Source: Paraglaciecola sp. L1A13 (GTDB taxonomy: Bacteria > Pseudomonadota > Gammaproteobacteria > Enterobacterales > Alteromonadaceae). From it: DNA of 64,000 bases. The notes below the pieces were generated by a model, which was not told the origin of the DNA, made no database searches, and was given only the letters and a program-made list of their open reading frames with translations. The translations under genes and the position numbers were made by a program. Shown piece after piece: positions 27,682 to 37,215 of the stretch (position 1 is its first letter; each line of letters opens with the position of its first letter). Where the stretch lies: the NCBI RefSeq assembly GCF_009796745.1, contig NZ_CP047024.1, forward strand, positions 1,302,001 to 1,366,000. The letters run 5' to 3'.

Positions 27682-28404
27682 ATGCTTGAAAATATTAAAA
27701 TCGTTTTGGTTAACACATCACATACTGGCAATATTGGCTCGGCCGCTCGGGCCATGAAAACGATGGGCTTGAGTCAATTGATTTTGGTTGATCCTGTTTC
27801 GCCTCCCGATGGTAAGTCCAGTGCACTCGCTGCTGGGGCTGGGGATGTTTTAGCTAATGCAAAAATTGTATCGAGTGTTGCTGAAGCGGTTGCGGGTTGT
27901 GGCTTAGTGGTGGGTACGAGTGCTCGTTCCCGTACGTTGTCTTGGCCCATGCTTGAACCCAGAGGGTGCGGCGAAAAGCTTGTGGCAGAAGTACCAAATT
28001 ATCCAGTTGCGTTAGTATTTGGACGTGAGAACAATGGATTAAGTAATGATGAGTTACAGCAGTGCCATTTTCACGTATGTATTCCCGCTAACCCCGAGTA
28101 CAGTTCGTTAAACTTAGCTGCTGCGGTTCAAACATTATGTTACGAAATTCGTATGGCGCATTTAGATCAAACTCGTCGCGAACAGGTTCAGGAAGAATAC
28201 CCATTGGCAGAGGATCTTGAGGGTTTTTATAGCCATTTGGAACAAACCCTTTATAAAACGAATTTCATCATTCCCCAACATCCGGGTATGGTCATGACTA
28301 AATTACGCCGTTTATTCAATCGAGCTCGCCCAGAAACGCAAGAGCTGAATATATTACGCGGCATTTTGGCTTCCATTGAAAAGACCAGCAAAGACAATAA
28401 ATAA
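27682..28404 (+). CDS. trmJ: tRNA (cytidine/uridine-2'-O-)-methyltransferase TrmJ
   Basis: 240 residues from the ATG at 27682; the longer frame from 27595 runs through promoter sequence and has no family support. TrmJ methylates the ribose at position 32 of several tRNAs using SAM. SPOUT-knot motifs are visible: [34 protein letters not shown] and [17 protein letters not shown]. It stands upstream of cysE and the isc genes, as in many gammaproteobacteria. Confidence 0.95.
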   Translation: MLENIKIVLVNTSHTGNIGSAARAMKTMGLSQLILVDPVSPPDGKSSALAAGAGDVLANAKIVSSVAEAVAGCGLVVGTSARSRTLSWPMLEPRGCGEKLVAEVPNYPVALVFGRENNGLSNDELQQCHFHVCIPANPEYSSLNLAAAVQTLCYEIRMAHLDQTRREQVQEEYPLAEDLEGFYSHLEQTLYKTNFIIPQHPGMVMTKLRRLFNRARPETQELNILRGILASIEKTSKDNK

Positions 28405-28406
28405 TT

Positions 28407-29210
28407 ATGTTCGAACGCATTAAAGAAGATATTCAAAGTGTATTTCATCGCGATCCGGCGGCGCGCAACCGTTTTGAAATCATTACTAATTATCCTGGTC
28501 TCCATGCGATTTGGATCCATCGTCTAAGTCATCGTCTGTGGAAAGCAAATTGGAAGTGGCTAGCTCGCAGTTTATCTACTTTCTCACGCTGGGCTACTGG
28601 GATTGAAATTCATCCTGGTGCAAAGTTAGGTAGACGGTTTTTCATTGATCATGGCATGGGTGTTGTGATTGGCGAAACGGCTGAAATAGGCGATGACGTC
28701 ACGCTATATCATGGTGTTACCTTAGGTGGAACTGCCTGGACACCGGGTAAACGCCACCCAACCTTAGAAGATAATGTAGTTATCGGGGCAGGCGCTAAGA
28801 TCCTTGGCCCTATCACTATGCACAAAGGTGTGAAGGTGGGTTCAAACTCTGTAGTTGTCAAAGATGCTCCTGCAGGCGCTACAGTAGTGGGGATCCCTGG
28901 ACGCATCGTTATGCCAGCAACGAAGACTGAACAGAATGGACATCGCGCAAAAATTGCCCGTAAATATGGCTTCGATGCTTATGCAGTATCTACTGAGAAC
29001 CCTGATCCGGTAGCCAATGCCATCGGACTGATGCTGGATCATGTACATCTTATTGATACGAAAGTTGAAGAAATGTGCAAAGAAATAAACAGTATGGGTG
29101 GAAATGTATGTGGTAAATCATTACCCACGCTCGAAATTGATAGCTTTGATGAGCATTTAACACCCGCTGAAAAGGAAACAGCAAGAGCATCCTTCGACCC
29201 GCAAATTTAG
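28407..29210 (+). CDS. cysE: Serine O-acetyltransferase
   Basis: 267 residues. A short helical N-terminal part is followed by left-handed beta-helix hexapeptides. [19 protein letters not shown] and YHGVTLGGT carry the catalytic Asp/His and acetyl-CoA sites. It makes O-acetylserine for cysteine synthesis, feeding the sulfur donor of the adjacent iscS. It has a shorter N-terminus than enterobacterial CysE and a longer C-terminal tail. It starts 2 bases after trmJ ends. Confidence 0.93.
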   Translation: MFERIKEDIQSVFHRDPAARNRFEIITNYPGLHAIWIHRLSHRLWKANWKWLARSLSTFSRWATGIEIHPGAKLGRRFFIDHGMGVVIGETAEIGDDVTLYHGVTLGGTAWTPGKRHPTLEDNVVIGAGAKILGPITMHKGVKVGSNSVVVKDAPAGATVVGIPGRIVMPATKTEQNGHRAKIARKYGFDAYAVSTENPDPVANAIGLMLDHVHLIDTKVEEMCKEINSMGGNVCGKSLPTLEIDSFDEHLTPAEKETARASFDPQI

Positions 29211-29248
29211 GGTTTTGGTCTTGGAAGGCCTGTTTTTATTAGCATTTA

Positions 29249-29298
29249 ATACTTGACTAAAACAGTAGGATAAATACTTGACTAAAATAGTCGGGTTT
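29249..29298 (+). promoter_or_regulatory. Two abutting IscR type-1 sites
   Basis: Two 25-base sites, 29249..29273 and 29274..29298, follow each other without a gap. Each starts ATACTTGACTAAAA and continues with AGT, fitting the type-1 consensus ATASYYGACTRWWWYAGTCRRSTAT; the second is closer. They lie 38 to 87 bases before iscR, so [2Fe-2S]-IscR should repress its own operon, as in E. coli. Confidence 0.88.
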
Positions 29299-29335
29299 GG
29301 GACAATAGCTTCAAGTTTTTAGCTAGGTGTTCAAT

Positions 29336-29821
29336 ATGAAATTAACTTCTAAAGGTCGTTACGCTGTTACAGCAATGTTGGATGTAGCGTTACATTCGCA
29401 GCGCGGTCCCGTGTCGTTAGCTGATATATCTGAACGCCAAGAAATATCGTTATCTTATTTAGAGCAACTTTTTTCACGCCTTCGCCGAGAGAAATTAGTG
29501 GACAGTGTTCGCGGCCCTGGCGGCGGATACAAACTTGGACGTGTACCAAGCGAAATCCCTATCGGTGAAGTGATAAGAGCAGTAGATGAGTCTGTAGACG
29601 CGACTCGTTGCCAAGGACAGTCCGATTGCCAAGGTGGTGAACGCTGTCTGACTCACAGTTTGTGGCAAGATCTGAGTGAGCGTATCAGTACTTTTCTTGA
29701 TGGCATCACCTTAGGTGAACTCATGGCACAGCATGACGTGAAATTAGTCGCAAACAGACAAGATAAAACGAAACATCTTAATTATATTGCCAGCCACGAA
29801 ATTGAAGTGAGCTTGCAATAA
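29336..29821 (+). CDS. iscR: Iron-sulfur cluster regulator IscR
   Basis: 161 residues from the ATG at 29336 (TAGGTG upstream). An Rrf2-type winged helix ([45 protein letters not shown]) is followed by the cluster ligands Cys in [18 protein letters not shown] and the DESVDATRC block. It senses [2Fe-2S] status and represses the isc operon. Two IscR sites lie just upstream. The frame also opens at a GTG 3 codons earlier, which is less likely. Confidence 0.97.
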   Translation: MKLTSKGRYAVTAMLDVALHSQRGPVSLADISERQEISLSYLEQLFSRLRREKLVDSVRGPGGGYKLGRVPSEIPIGEVIRAVDESVDATRCQGQSDCQGGERCLTHSLWQDLSERISTFLDGITLGELMAQHDVKLVANRQDKTKHLNYIASHEIEVSLQ

Positions 29822-29837
29822 ATAAGCGGAGTAAACA

Positions 29838-31061
29838 ATGAGCGACCTTAAGTTACCAATTTATTTAGATTATTCGTCAACCACCCCAGTTGACCCTCGT
29901 GTTGCTGCCAAAATGGCAGAATGTTTAACCAACGAAGGCAACTTTGGTAATCCTGCATCTCGTTCACACCGTTTCGGCTGGGTAGCAGAAGAAGCTGTTG
30001 ACGTTGCGCGTAATCAAATCGCTGATTTAGTTAACGCTGACCCTCGCGAGATTGTTTTTACCTCCGGTGCTACAGAATCAAACAACCTTGCTATTAAAGG
30101 TGCAGCGCATTTCTATAGTAAAAAAGGTAAGCACATCATTACGGTTAAAACTGAACATAAAGCGGTACTTGATACCTGCCGTCAGTTAGAGCGTGAGGGC
30201 TTTGAAGTAACCTATTTGGATCCTGAACCCAACGGTTTGGTTGACATCAAAAAGTTTACTGCGGCGATCCGCCCAGACACCATTCTTGCTAGTGTTATGC
30301 ATGTAAACAACGAAATTGGTGTTATTCAAGATATTGCAGCACTTGGCGAAGTTTGCCGTGAACATAAAGTTTTGTTTCACGTAGATGCTGCGCAAAGTAC
30401 GGGCAAAGTTGCTATTGATTTACAAACTCTTAAAGTGGATATGATGTCGTTTTCCGCGCATAAATCCTACGGTCCAAAAGGTATAGGCGCGCTTTATGTC
30501 AGCCGTAAGCCACGGGTGCGTTTGGAAGCGCAAATGCATGGCGGTGGTCATGAGCGTGGTATGCGTTCAGGCACCATGGCTACTCACCAAATCGTGGGTA
30601 TGGGTGAAGCGTTCCGTATTGCTAAAGAAGAAATGGCCACTGAAAACGAACGTATTTTGATGCTCCGTAATCGTTTGTGGGATGGCATTAAAGATATTGA
30701 AGCCGTTTACATTAATGGTGATATAGAGCATCGCGTTGCGGCTAACCTAAATGTAAGTTTCGCATTTGTTGAAGGTGAGTCGTTGATTATGGCGCTTAAG
30801 GATATGGCGGTATCTTCTGGTTCAGCTTGTACATCAGCTAGTTTAGAGCCCTCTTATGTGCTTCGTGCATTAGGCTTAAACGATGAACTTGCGCATAGCT
30901 CAATTCGTTTCACTATTGGTCGTTTTACCACTGAAGCTGAAATTGACCATGTTATTAGTGTAGTACGTAACGCAATAGATAAATTACGTGACATGTCTCC
31001 ATTGTGGGATATGTACAAAGAAGGCGTTGATTTAAGTACAGTTGAGTGGGCACACCACTAG
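29838..31061 (+). CDS. iscS: Cysteine desulfurase IscS
   Basis: 407 residues, three more than in E. coli. It takes sulfur from cysteine for clusters and tRNA thiolation. The PLP lysine is in [10 protein letters not shown] near residue 209 and the persulfide cysteine in [14 protein letters not shown] near residue 331. [10 protein letters not shown] holds the PLP-ring Asp. GCGGAG precedes the ATG, 16 bases after iscR. Confidence 0.97.
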   Translation: MSDLKLPIYLDYSSTTPVDPRVAAKMAECLTNEGNFGNPASRSHRFGWVAEEAVDVARNQIADLVNADPREIVFTSGATESNNLAIKGAAHFYSKKGKHIITVKTEHKAVLDTCRQLEREGFEVTYLDPEPNGLVDIKKFTAAIRPDTILASVMHVNNEIGVIQDIAALGEVCREHKVLFHVDAAQSTGKVAIDLQTLKVDMMSFSAHKSYGPKGIGALYVSRKPRVRLEAQMHGGGHERGMRSGTMATHQIVGMGEAFRIAKEEMATENERILMLRNRLWDGIKDIEAVYINGDIEHRVAANLNVSFAFVEGESLIMALKDMAVSSGSACTSASLEPSYVLRALGLNDELAHSSIRFTIGRFTTEAEIDHVISVVRNAIDKLRDMSPLWDMYKEGVDLSTVEWAHH

Positions 31062-31123
31062 TAATTTAATCAACCAATAGAATTTACAGCAAGGCTAACG
31101 CCTTCAAAAATGAGGTAACCATC

Positions 31124-31504
31124 ATGGCTTACAGCGAAAAAGTAATCGATCACTATGAAAATCCACGTAACGTAGGTGGCTTTGACAAAAACGACCCTAG
31201 TATTGCAACGGGTATGGTAGGCGCACCTGCATGTGGTGACGTCATGAAATTGCAACTGAAGATAGGGCCAAACGGTATTATCGAAGATGCAAAATTCAAG
31301 ACCTATGGTTGTGGCTCAGCTATCGCATCTAGTTCTTTGGTTACCGAGTGGGTTAAAGGTAAATCAATTGACGAAGCGGTGAAAATTTCGAACACCGATA
31401 TCGCTGAAGAACTTGCCTTACCGCCAGTTAAGATTCACTGCTCAATTTTGGCTGAAGATGCCATTAAAGCCGCAGTAGAAGATTACAAAAAGAAACATCA
31501 GTAA
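31124..31504 (+). CDS. iscU: Iron-sulfur scaffold IscU
   Basis: 126 residues. The three assembly cysteines lie in GAPACGDV, TYGCGSAIASS and VKIHCSIL, with the conserved Asp following the first. The HscA-binding LPPVK is present near residue 99. It is the site of cluster building and is discharged by HscA/HscB, encoded downstream. Confidence 0.97.
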   Translation: MAYSEKVIDHYENPRNVGGFDKNDPSIATGMVGAPACGDVMKLQLKIGPNGIIEDAKFKTYGCGSAIASSSLVTEWVKGKSIDEAVKISNTDIAEELALPPVKIHCSILAEDAIKAAVEDYKKKHQ

Positions 31505-31528
31505 ACGTTAAAGAAAAAGGAGACAATT

Positions 31529-31852
31529 GTGGGGATTAAAATTTCTGAGGCTGCGGCACAACGAGCATCTAGCTTTCTGCAAAACAGAGGCTCAGGGCTA
31601 GGCTTGCGCTTAGGAGTAAAAACCACCGGTTGCTCTGGCTTAGCGTATGTTTTGGAATTTGTTGACGAGCTTAACGAAGATGACCATGTTTTTGAAGATA
31701 ATGGCGTTAAAATTATTATCGACGGAAAAAGTTTGGTTTATCTTGATGGTACTGAATTGGATTTTGCCAAAGAAGGCTTAAATGAAGGATTCCAATTTAA
31801 TAATCCCAACGCAAACGGCGAGTGCGGCTGCGGCGAGAGTTTCAACGTATAG
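31529..31852 (+). CDS. iscA: A-type iron-sulfur carrier IscA
   Basis: 107 residues with the A-type ligands Cys in TTGCSGLAY and the late pair in GECGCGESF. The start is GTG at 31529 with AAGGAGA 5 bases upstream. It delivers iron or clusters to target proteins. A hairpin follows immediately (31861..31881). Confidence 0.95.
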   Translation: MGIKISEAAAQRASSFLQNRGSGLGLRLGVKTTGCSGLAYVLEFVDELNEDDHVFEDNGVKIIIDGKSLVYLDGTELDFAKEGLNEGFQFNNPNANGECGCGESFNV

Positions 31853-31860
31853 TGACAAAT

Positions 31861-31881
31861 AGCAGGCTCAAAGAGCCTGCT
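31861..31881 (+). terminator. Hairpin between iscA and hscB
   Basis: AGCAGGCTC pairs perfectly with GAGCCTGCT around AAA; only TTCATATAT follows. Because the T-run is poor, partial termination or mRNA processing between iscRSUA and hscBA-fdx is more likely than a full stop. Confidence 0.6.
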
Positions 31882-31966
31882 TTCATATATCGCATTTGTG
31901 TAGCACGACGTTGAACAGCGGGCTGCTTACACCTTCCTAGACCAAACTCAAAAGACACTGATTGAT

Positions 31967-32494
31967 ATGAATTATTTTGTGCTATTCAACTTAACGCCTT
32001 CATTTGTCATTGATAGCACCGCTTTAGCGGCCACTTATCAACAGCTGCAGAAGCTCACTCATCCAGATAAGTTTGCGACTGCCAGCGAGCGTGACAAATT
32101 GATTGCGTTACAAAAAAATGCTCAAGTAAACGATGGTTATCAAGTCCTTAAGAAACCGCTTAGCCGCGCAGAACATATGCTTGAATTGCGTGGGGTCGAA
32201 TTGCAGCACGAGCAAAAAACCATGCAAGACGGCGCATTTTTGATGCAGCAAATGGAATGGCGGGAACAGCTTGAAGATGCTCAACACAATGCCGAGCCGT
32301 TAGCGGCGTTAGAAGAGTTGGACGATGAAGTTGCACAGGATATTAAAGCGCTATTAAGTGAACTAGGTTCCTTGCTTGAGCAGACAGATGACGCAGCAAA
32401 TGAAAGTGCTGCAAATCGAGTACGTAAACTGAAGTTTCTATATAAGTTACGTCACGAAATTGAACTCAAAGAAGACGCACTAAGCGACTTTTGA
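31967..32494 (+). CDS. hscB: Co-chaperone HscB (Hsc20)
   Basis: 175 residues. An N-terminal J-domain with the HPD loop in LTHPDKFAT, then a C-terminal three-helix domain that binds IscU (MQQMEWREQLEDA). It stimulates the ATPase of HscA and presents IscU to it. It lies upstream of hscA by 21 bases. Confidence 0.95.
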   Translation: MNYFVLFNLTPSFVIDSTALAATYQQLQKLTHPDKFATASERDKLIALQKNAQVNDGYQVLKKPLSRAEHMLELRGVELQHEQKTMQDGAFLMQQMEWREQLEDAQHNAEPLAALEELDDEVAQDIKALLSELGSLLEQTDDAANESAANRVRKLKFLYKLRHEIELKEDALSDF

Positions 32495-32515
32495 ACTAAT
32501 TAAACGGCTTTTATT

Positions 32516-34384
32516 ATGGCATTTCTCCAAATTGCAGAACCAGGCCTAAGTGCGGCTCCTCACCAGCGGAAAATTGCGGTAGGTATCGATTTAGGTACAA
32601 CGAATTCATTAGTTGCCACTGTACGCAGCGGCAAAGCTGAGACCTTAGGTGATGCTAATAATCAGCATCTTTTGCCCTCGGTAGTCAGTTATAAGGGCGA
32701 TACTGTCATTGTCGGTGAGCAAGCTAAGCGTGACGCAAGTCTTGATCCAGCCAATACCGTCGTATCGGTGAAGCGGTTTCTAGGGCGCAGCTTGAAAGAT
32801 ATTCGCAGCAGCTATCCAGATTTGCCTTATGATTTTGATGAATCGAATCTAAATTCGCCTCTATTAAATGTCAGTGGGCGTAAGGTTAATCCTGTTCAGG
32901 TATCCGCTGATATTTTAACCGCACTACGTTTACGTGCCGAGCAGAGCTTAGGCGAAGAGCTAAATGGCGCAGTCGTCACTGTGCCTGCTTACTTCGATGA
33001 TGCTCAGAGACAGGGTACGAAGGACGCGGCTCAATTAGCAGGCTTAAAGGTACTTCGATTACTTAATGAACCAACTGCAGCCGCTATTGCTTATGGTTTA
33101 GATTCAGCTCAAGAGGGCGTAATCGCAGTTTATGATCTTGGTGGTGGCACGTTTGATATATCGATTTTACGCCTCAGTAAAGGCGTGTTTGAAGTGCTCG
33201 CTACGGGTGGCGATTCCGCTTTAGGCGGTGATGACTTTGACCATAAGATAGTGGCTTACTTTCGTGAGCAACTTTCACTAGAAGGCCCATTATCGAAACG
33301 CTTGCATCGGGTTTTATTAGATAAAGCTAAACTCGCTAAAGAGTCTCTAAGTGATAGTACGTCCGTATTGGTTGAGCTTGAAGATGACAACCAAGAAACC
33401 AGAGAAATCTCGATCAGTCGTGATGTATTCGAAGGACTTATTGCTGAATTAGTAAAAAATACACTACGTGCATGTCGCCGGGCCCTTAAAGATGCTGAAC
33501 TCGACAAAGACGAAGTATTACAAGTTGTTATGGTGGGCGGCTCTACTCGTGTTCCTTATGTAAGAGAGCAAGTAGGTGCATTTTTTGCTCGAGAGCCATT
33601 GACCTCAATTGACCCGGATAAAGTGGTAGCGATCGGCGCATCAATACAAGCCGATATTTTGGTGGGGAACAAACCTGATGGTGAAATGCTGCTATTAGAT
33701 GTTTTACCTTTATCTTTAGGTATCGAAACCATGGGGGGGTTGGTTGAAAAAATTATTCACCGCAACACCACTATTCCCGTGGCAAAAGCGCAAGAATTCA
33801 CCACGTTTAAAGATGGGCAAACAGCCATGATGGTGCATGTGCTTCAAGGCGAACGGGAACTCGTAGATGATTGTCGTTCACTAGCAAAATTTACCCTGCG
33901 CGGTATTCCGCCAATGGCTGCTGGTGCAGCACATATTCGGGTGACGTTTCAAGTAGATGCTGATGGTCTGTTAAACGTTATGGCAATGGAGAAATCCAGT
34001 GGTGTGCAGGCTGAGATCCAAGTTAAGCCTTCTTATGGGCTTGATGAAACTCAAATTAGCGACATGCTAAAAGCGTCGATGCAAAATGCCACGGGTGACA
34101 TGCAAGCTCGTATGCTCAAAGAGCAACAAGTAGAAGCAGCGCGAGTTCATGAAGCACTCCAAGCTGCATTAGGTGCTGATGGAACCGAGTTATTGACCAC
34201 TGGGGAAATTGACACGATTCAAGCCAGCTTAAAGGTGCTTGATGATGCAGGTAAAAACGACGATATTGATGCCATTAAGTTAGCAATCAAAGCGGCCGAT
34301 GCGGCTAGCCAAGTATTTGCTGAGAAACGTATGGACCACTCGATCAAAAAAGCTTTAGCTGGTCATACGGTTGATAGTATTTAA
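32516..34384 (+). CDS. hscA: Fe-S assembly chaperone HscA
   Basis: 622 residues of the Hsp70 family. ATPase motifs are [29 protein letters not shown] and [16 protein letters not shown]; the substrate domain follows from about residue 395. [16 protein letters not shown] is intact. It releases clusters from IscU by binding LPPVK. The N-terminus [13 protein letters not shown] is typical of HscA and not DnaK. Confidence 0.97.
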   Translation: MAFLQIAEPGLSAAPHQRKIAVGIDLGTTNSLVATVRSGKAETLGDANNQHLLPSVVSYKGDTVIVGEQAKRDASLDPANTVVSVKRFLGRSLKDIRSSYPDLPYDFDESNLNSPLLNVSGRKVNPVQVSADILTALRLRAEQSLGEELNGAVVTVPAYFDDAQRQGTKDAAQLAGLKVLRLLNEPTAAAIAYGLDSAQEGVIAVYDLGGGTFDISILRLSKGVFEVLATGGDSALGGDDFDHKIVAYFREQLSLEGPLSKRLHRVLLDKAKLAKESLSDSTSVLVELEDDNQETREISISRDVFEGLIAELVKNTLRACRRALKDAELDKDEVLQVVMVGGSTRVPYVREQVGAFFAREPLTSIDPDKVVAIGASIQADILVGNKPDGEMLLLDVLPLSLGIETMGGLVEKIIHRNTTIPVAKAQEFTTFKDGQTAMMVHVLQGERELVDDCRSLAKFTLRGIPPMAAGAAHIRVTFQVDADGLLNVMAMEKSSGVQAEIQVKPSYGLDETQISDMLKASMQNATGDMQARMLKEQQVEAARVHEALQAALGADGTELLTTGEIDTIQASLKVLDDAGKNDDIDAIKLAIKAADAASQVFAEKRMDHSIKKALAGHTVDSI

Positions 34385-34432
34385 GCTAATATTCCGTCAG
34401 AACATAATTTTTAGAATTAGAGGAAACCAAAG

Positions 34433-34771
34433 ATGCCACAAGTGATTTTTTTACCCCATGCAGAGCTTTGCCCTGATGGAGCCGTTTTAGAAGCACCAAG
34501 CGGTACAACAGTACTCGATTTGGCGCTAAAAAATGGTATTGAGATTGAACATGCATGCGAGAAGTCTTGTGCATGTACAACGTGTCATATAGTTGTCCGC
34601 GAAGGTTTTGAATCACTTGATGAAAGCGATGAACTTGAAGATGACATGTTAGACAAGGCATGGGGATTAGAGCCAGACTCTCGCTTAGGTTGCCAAGCTA
34701 TTATCAAAGATGAAGATTTAGTCGTTGAAATACCGCGTTACACAGTTAATCAAGTGAGCGAAGGCCATTAA
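34433..34771 (+). CDS. fdx: Isc-type [2Fe-2S] ferredoxin
   Basis: 112 residues. Ligands are in HACEKSCACTTCH plus the late Cys in RLGCQAI, the adrenodoxin-type pattern. It gives electrons for cluster assembly. GAGGA lies before the ATG. It is the last isc gene here: no iscX follows before the terminator at 34801..34827. Confidence 0.96.
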   Translation: MPQVIFLPHAELCPDGAVLEAPSGTTVLDLALKNGIEIEHACEKSCACTTCHIVVREGFESLDESDELEDDMLDKAWGLEPDSRLGCQAIIKDEDLVVEIPRYTVNQVSEGH

Positions 34772-34800
34772 TAACTTACTAAGCGATAATTAATAGATTA

Positions 34801-34827
34801 AAAACCAGCCTCGAGCTGGTTTTTTTA
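34801..34827 (+). terminator. Terminator of the isc operon
   Basis: AAAACCAGC pairs with GCTGGTTTT around CTCGA, followed by more T. It lies 30 bases past the fdx stop and before the yebG LexA box. Confidence 0.92.
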
Positions 34828-34852
34828 TGGCTGCGCTAGGTGGTGAATAATG

Positions 34853-34868
34853 CTGTACATAAAAACAG
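34853..34868 (+). promoter_or_regulatory. LexA (SOS) box of yebG
   Basis: CTGTACATAAAAACAG is a full CTGT-N8-ACAG palindrome matching the gammaproteobacterial LexA operator. It lies 45 bases before the yebG ATG, so yebG should be induced by DNA damage, as in E. coli. Confidence 0.9.
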
Positions 34869-34913
34869 TTGTTGTGTTATATTTTGTACAGACACGCAAT
34901 TAAGGATACAAAT

Positions 34914-35204
34914 ATGGCCATTATTACCAGATACGTCGTTGAGCATAAAGGGGTTGAAAAGTTTGTGACCGCAGATAAGAAAGAAGCCGATAAATACGAC
35001 AAAATGCTAGAGGTAGCGGATAACTTAGCTGAATATATTGAAGCTAAGGGAATGAAATTTGAACCTGACGTATTAGAAGATTTGGCGATCATGTTGTCTA
35101 AAAATAAAGATGCTTTAGGTAAGTTATTTAAAGGTACCGAAGCGAAGGCTGTGTTGTCAGACGAAAAAGCAGATGTAGTGGCCTTAGGAAAGAAAAAAGC
35201 GTAA
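34914..35204 (+). CDS. yebG: SOS-induced protein YebG
   Basis: 96 residues, same length as E. coli YebG, starting MAIITRYVVEHKGVEKFVT from the ATG at 34914 with TAAGGA upstream; the frame opens 15 codons earlier inside the promoter. It is a small acidic-helical protein (DKKEADKYDKMLEVADNL) with a lysine-rich tail. Its molecular role is unknown. A LexA box lies directly upstream and a terminator after it, so it is a single-gene unit. Confidence 0.93.
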   Translation: MAIITRYVVEHKGVEKFVTADKKEADKYDKMLEVADNLAEYIEAKGMKFEPDVLEDLAIMLSKNKDALGKLFKGTEAKAVLSDEKADVVALGKKKA

Positions 35205-35254
35205 GCAATAGGTCTGGTGATATCTCACGAAAAGACCCTTGATATAGCCAACGA

Positions 35255-35279
35255 GAAAAGCGACATAATGTCGCTTTTC
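35255..35279. terminator. Terminator downstream of yebG
   Basis: GAAAAGCGAC pairs with GTCGCTTTTC around ATAAT, followed by GTGTTTTTG. It may serve yebG and, in reverse, the convergent acyltransferase gene. Confidence 0.75.
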
Positions 35280-35353
35280 GTGTTTTTGTCGCGCTATTTT
35301 CGCTGGTGAATATCTATCTGAGTAGGGCGGACTAATAACAATTGTGTAAACAG

Positions 35354-37147
35354 CTAACTCGCTTTCATGAATGCTTCTTTCTTAACTGCCTGTTCTTTAT
35401 TGTTTGCTTCTTCTTTTTTAGGCATGTAGCGAGCGCGTTTCTTCGCTTTAAGTTTATGAATATCAGCCAGTACTAAACCGTCGATACAATTACCAAAGTC
35501 TGCGTCTATATTAAAGTCTAAGAAATGGATCCCGCCGTCTTCATAGGTTTCAGTGTACTGTTTATAAAGCGTTGGCACTGATACACCTATATTAGCTAAC
35601 AAGTGCTTGAGCAAAGTGAAGTCTTTCTTGTAATCGCTACCGATAAAGGTCTCAGCTAAGTCGTTCGACAGACAGTAAGGTATTTTTGATGTCGCTATAG
35701 AATCAGTGTGAGTGAAGTATAAACGGTAAAATTGAACAAGTAAGTCTTTCGCGGCCTTGGGATAAGTATCGCTCAATGAGACAGGGCCAAACAAATAACG
35801 ATAATCCGGATGACGCTCTAAAAATGCACCTATGCCGTACCACAAGTAATCTAGACTGCGCTTCCCCCAATAACGAGGTTGTACAAAGCTGCGACCTAAC
35901 TCTAAGCCTTGTTCAAAATATGGACGCATCTGTTCACCGTAATTAAACAAGGTTGCTGAGTAAAGTCCATCTGTTCCGTATTCACTTAAGAGTTTTTTGG
36001 CGTCACCGAAACGATAGGCTCCGGCAATTTCTAAATCTTCTGCATCCCAAAGGATCAAGTGAAAGTAATGGATATCATATTGATCTATATCTCTGCGACG
36101 ATTACTCCCTTCGCCGACGGCTCGGAATGCGATTTCTCGTAACCTACCAATTTCGCGCATGATCGGCGAGCTACCCGTATATTGGTATAAATAAATTGCT
36201 TTTTCGTCGGTAGTCTTACCTAAATACTCACAATCTCGTTTGATTGATTGGCTAAGCTCTGTTCTATTTTCAGGCATAGCAACGGCCTTTTGTGTTGCAA
36301 AAATACCAAGTTTACCCATGCCAATACGATAAAGGTGTTTCTTCAACAGTCGGACTTGTTGTAAGCGATTGATTTTATCGTTTGCGTAGGAATCAAACGG
36401 GATGATTTCGCCTATGCGCATTGGTAGGTGCTTACGTTTTTGTTTAAACATCTCTGTTACTAGCAGCATGCTGGCGAGGGGTTTGTATAGCATTGATATG
36501 CCGTAGAATAACGGCGAATTTTTGGCGTCGATAAACACAGGTACGATCGGGGCTTTCGCCTGACGTGCAATACGTAAGAAACCACTATTCCAATGTGTGT
36601 CGCGAATGCCTTGGGGTCTTAGGCGAGACACTTCACCCGCGGGGAATATCAATAAGGCTCCTTCTCCCTCAAGGTGTTGTTGAATATTCTGGATATGATC
36701 CTTTGCTGTGCCGCCGTGAATATTATTAACGGGCAGTAACATGCAGTGTAGTGGGTCTATTGTCATCAACATTTGATTGGCAACGACTTTTATATCCGTT
36801 CTAACTTCACTGACAAGTTTGATTAGGGCTAGGGCGTCTAATGAGCCAATAGGGTGATTAGCGATGATAACCAGGCGACCTCGGCTTTGAATATGTTCAC
36901 GCTCATTGTCACGAACTGAATAGCTGACATTAAAATACTCTAGGACCTGCTCAACAAACTCTAACCCCTGATGGTGAGGATAACTTTGGGCGAACTCGTG
37001 CATTTCGCGCTCATGGAGTAAATGGCGCAACATAAAGCTTACTGATTTAAATAACCAAGGCTTTTGCGCGACTTTAGGGTAGTGTTTATGTAAAACATCA
37101 TTAACCGTGAACATGTGAGCAGCCTGCCTGTTGTTATTTGGCCTCAT
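35354..37147 (-). CDS. OlsF-like two-domain acyltransferase (PlsC + GNAT)
   Basis: 597 residues. The N-terminal half (about 80-280) is a PlsC-type lysophospholipid acyltransferase: ANHPIGSLDALAL holds an HPxxxxD variant of HX4D, and LLIFPAGEVSR the substrate block. The C-terminal half (about 320-560) is a GNAT-like domain of the OlsB type (IAGAYRFGD, LELGRSFVQPRYW). This domain order matches OlsF, which makes ornithine lipids from ornithine in two acylations. The amino-acid substrate is not proven. An ATG at 37114 (MFTVND) is an alternative start. Confidence 0.8.
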   Translation of the reverse strand: MRPNNNRQAAHMFTVNDVLHKHYPKVAQKPWLFKSVSFMLRHLLHEREMHEFAQSYPHHQGLEFVEQVLEYFNVSYSVRDNEREHIQSRGRLVIIANHPIGSLDALALIKLVSEVRTDIKVVANQMLMTIDPLHCMLLPVNNIHGGTAKDHIQNIQQHLEGEGALLIFPAGEVSRLRPQGIRDTHWNSGFLRIARQAKAPIVPVFIDAKNSPLFYGISMLYKPLASMLLVTEMFKQKRKHLPMRIGEIIPFDSYANDKINRLQQVRLLKKHLYRIGMGKLGIFATQKAVAMPENRTELSQSIKRDCEYLGKTTDEKAIYLYQYTGSSPIMREIGRLREIAFRAVGEGSNRRRDIDQYDIHYFHLILWDAEDLEIAGAYRFGDAKKLLSEYGTDGLYSATLFNYGEQMRPYFEQGLELGRSFVQPRYWGKRSLDYLWYGIGAFLERHPDYRYLFGPVSLSDTYPKAAKDLLVQFYRLYFTHTDSIATSKIPYCLSNDLAETFIGSDYKKDFTLLKHLLANIGVSVPTLYKQYTETYEDGGIHFLDFNIDADFGNCIDGLVLADIHKLKAKKRARYMPKKEEANNKEQAVKKEAFMKAS

Positions 37148-37215
37148 ATTAGCCGGACAATATGACGGTTTAGTGCCAGTATCATGGCAATTACATTACA
37201 CACTCTGCTTTCAAC

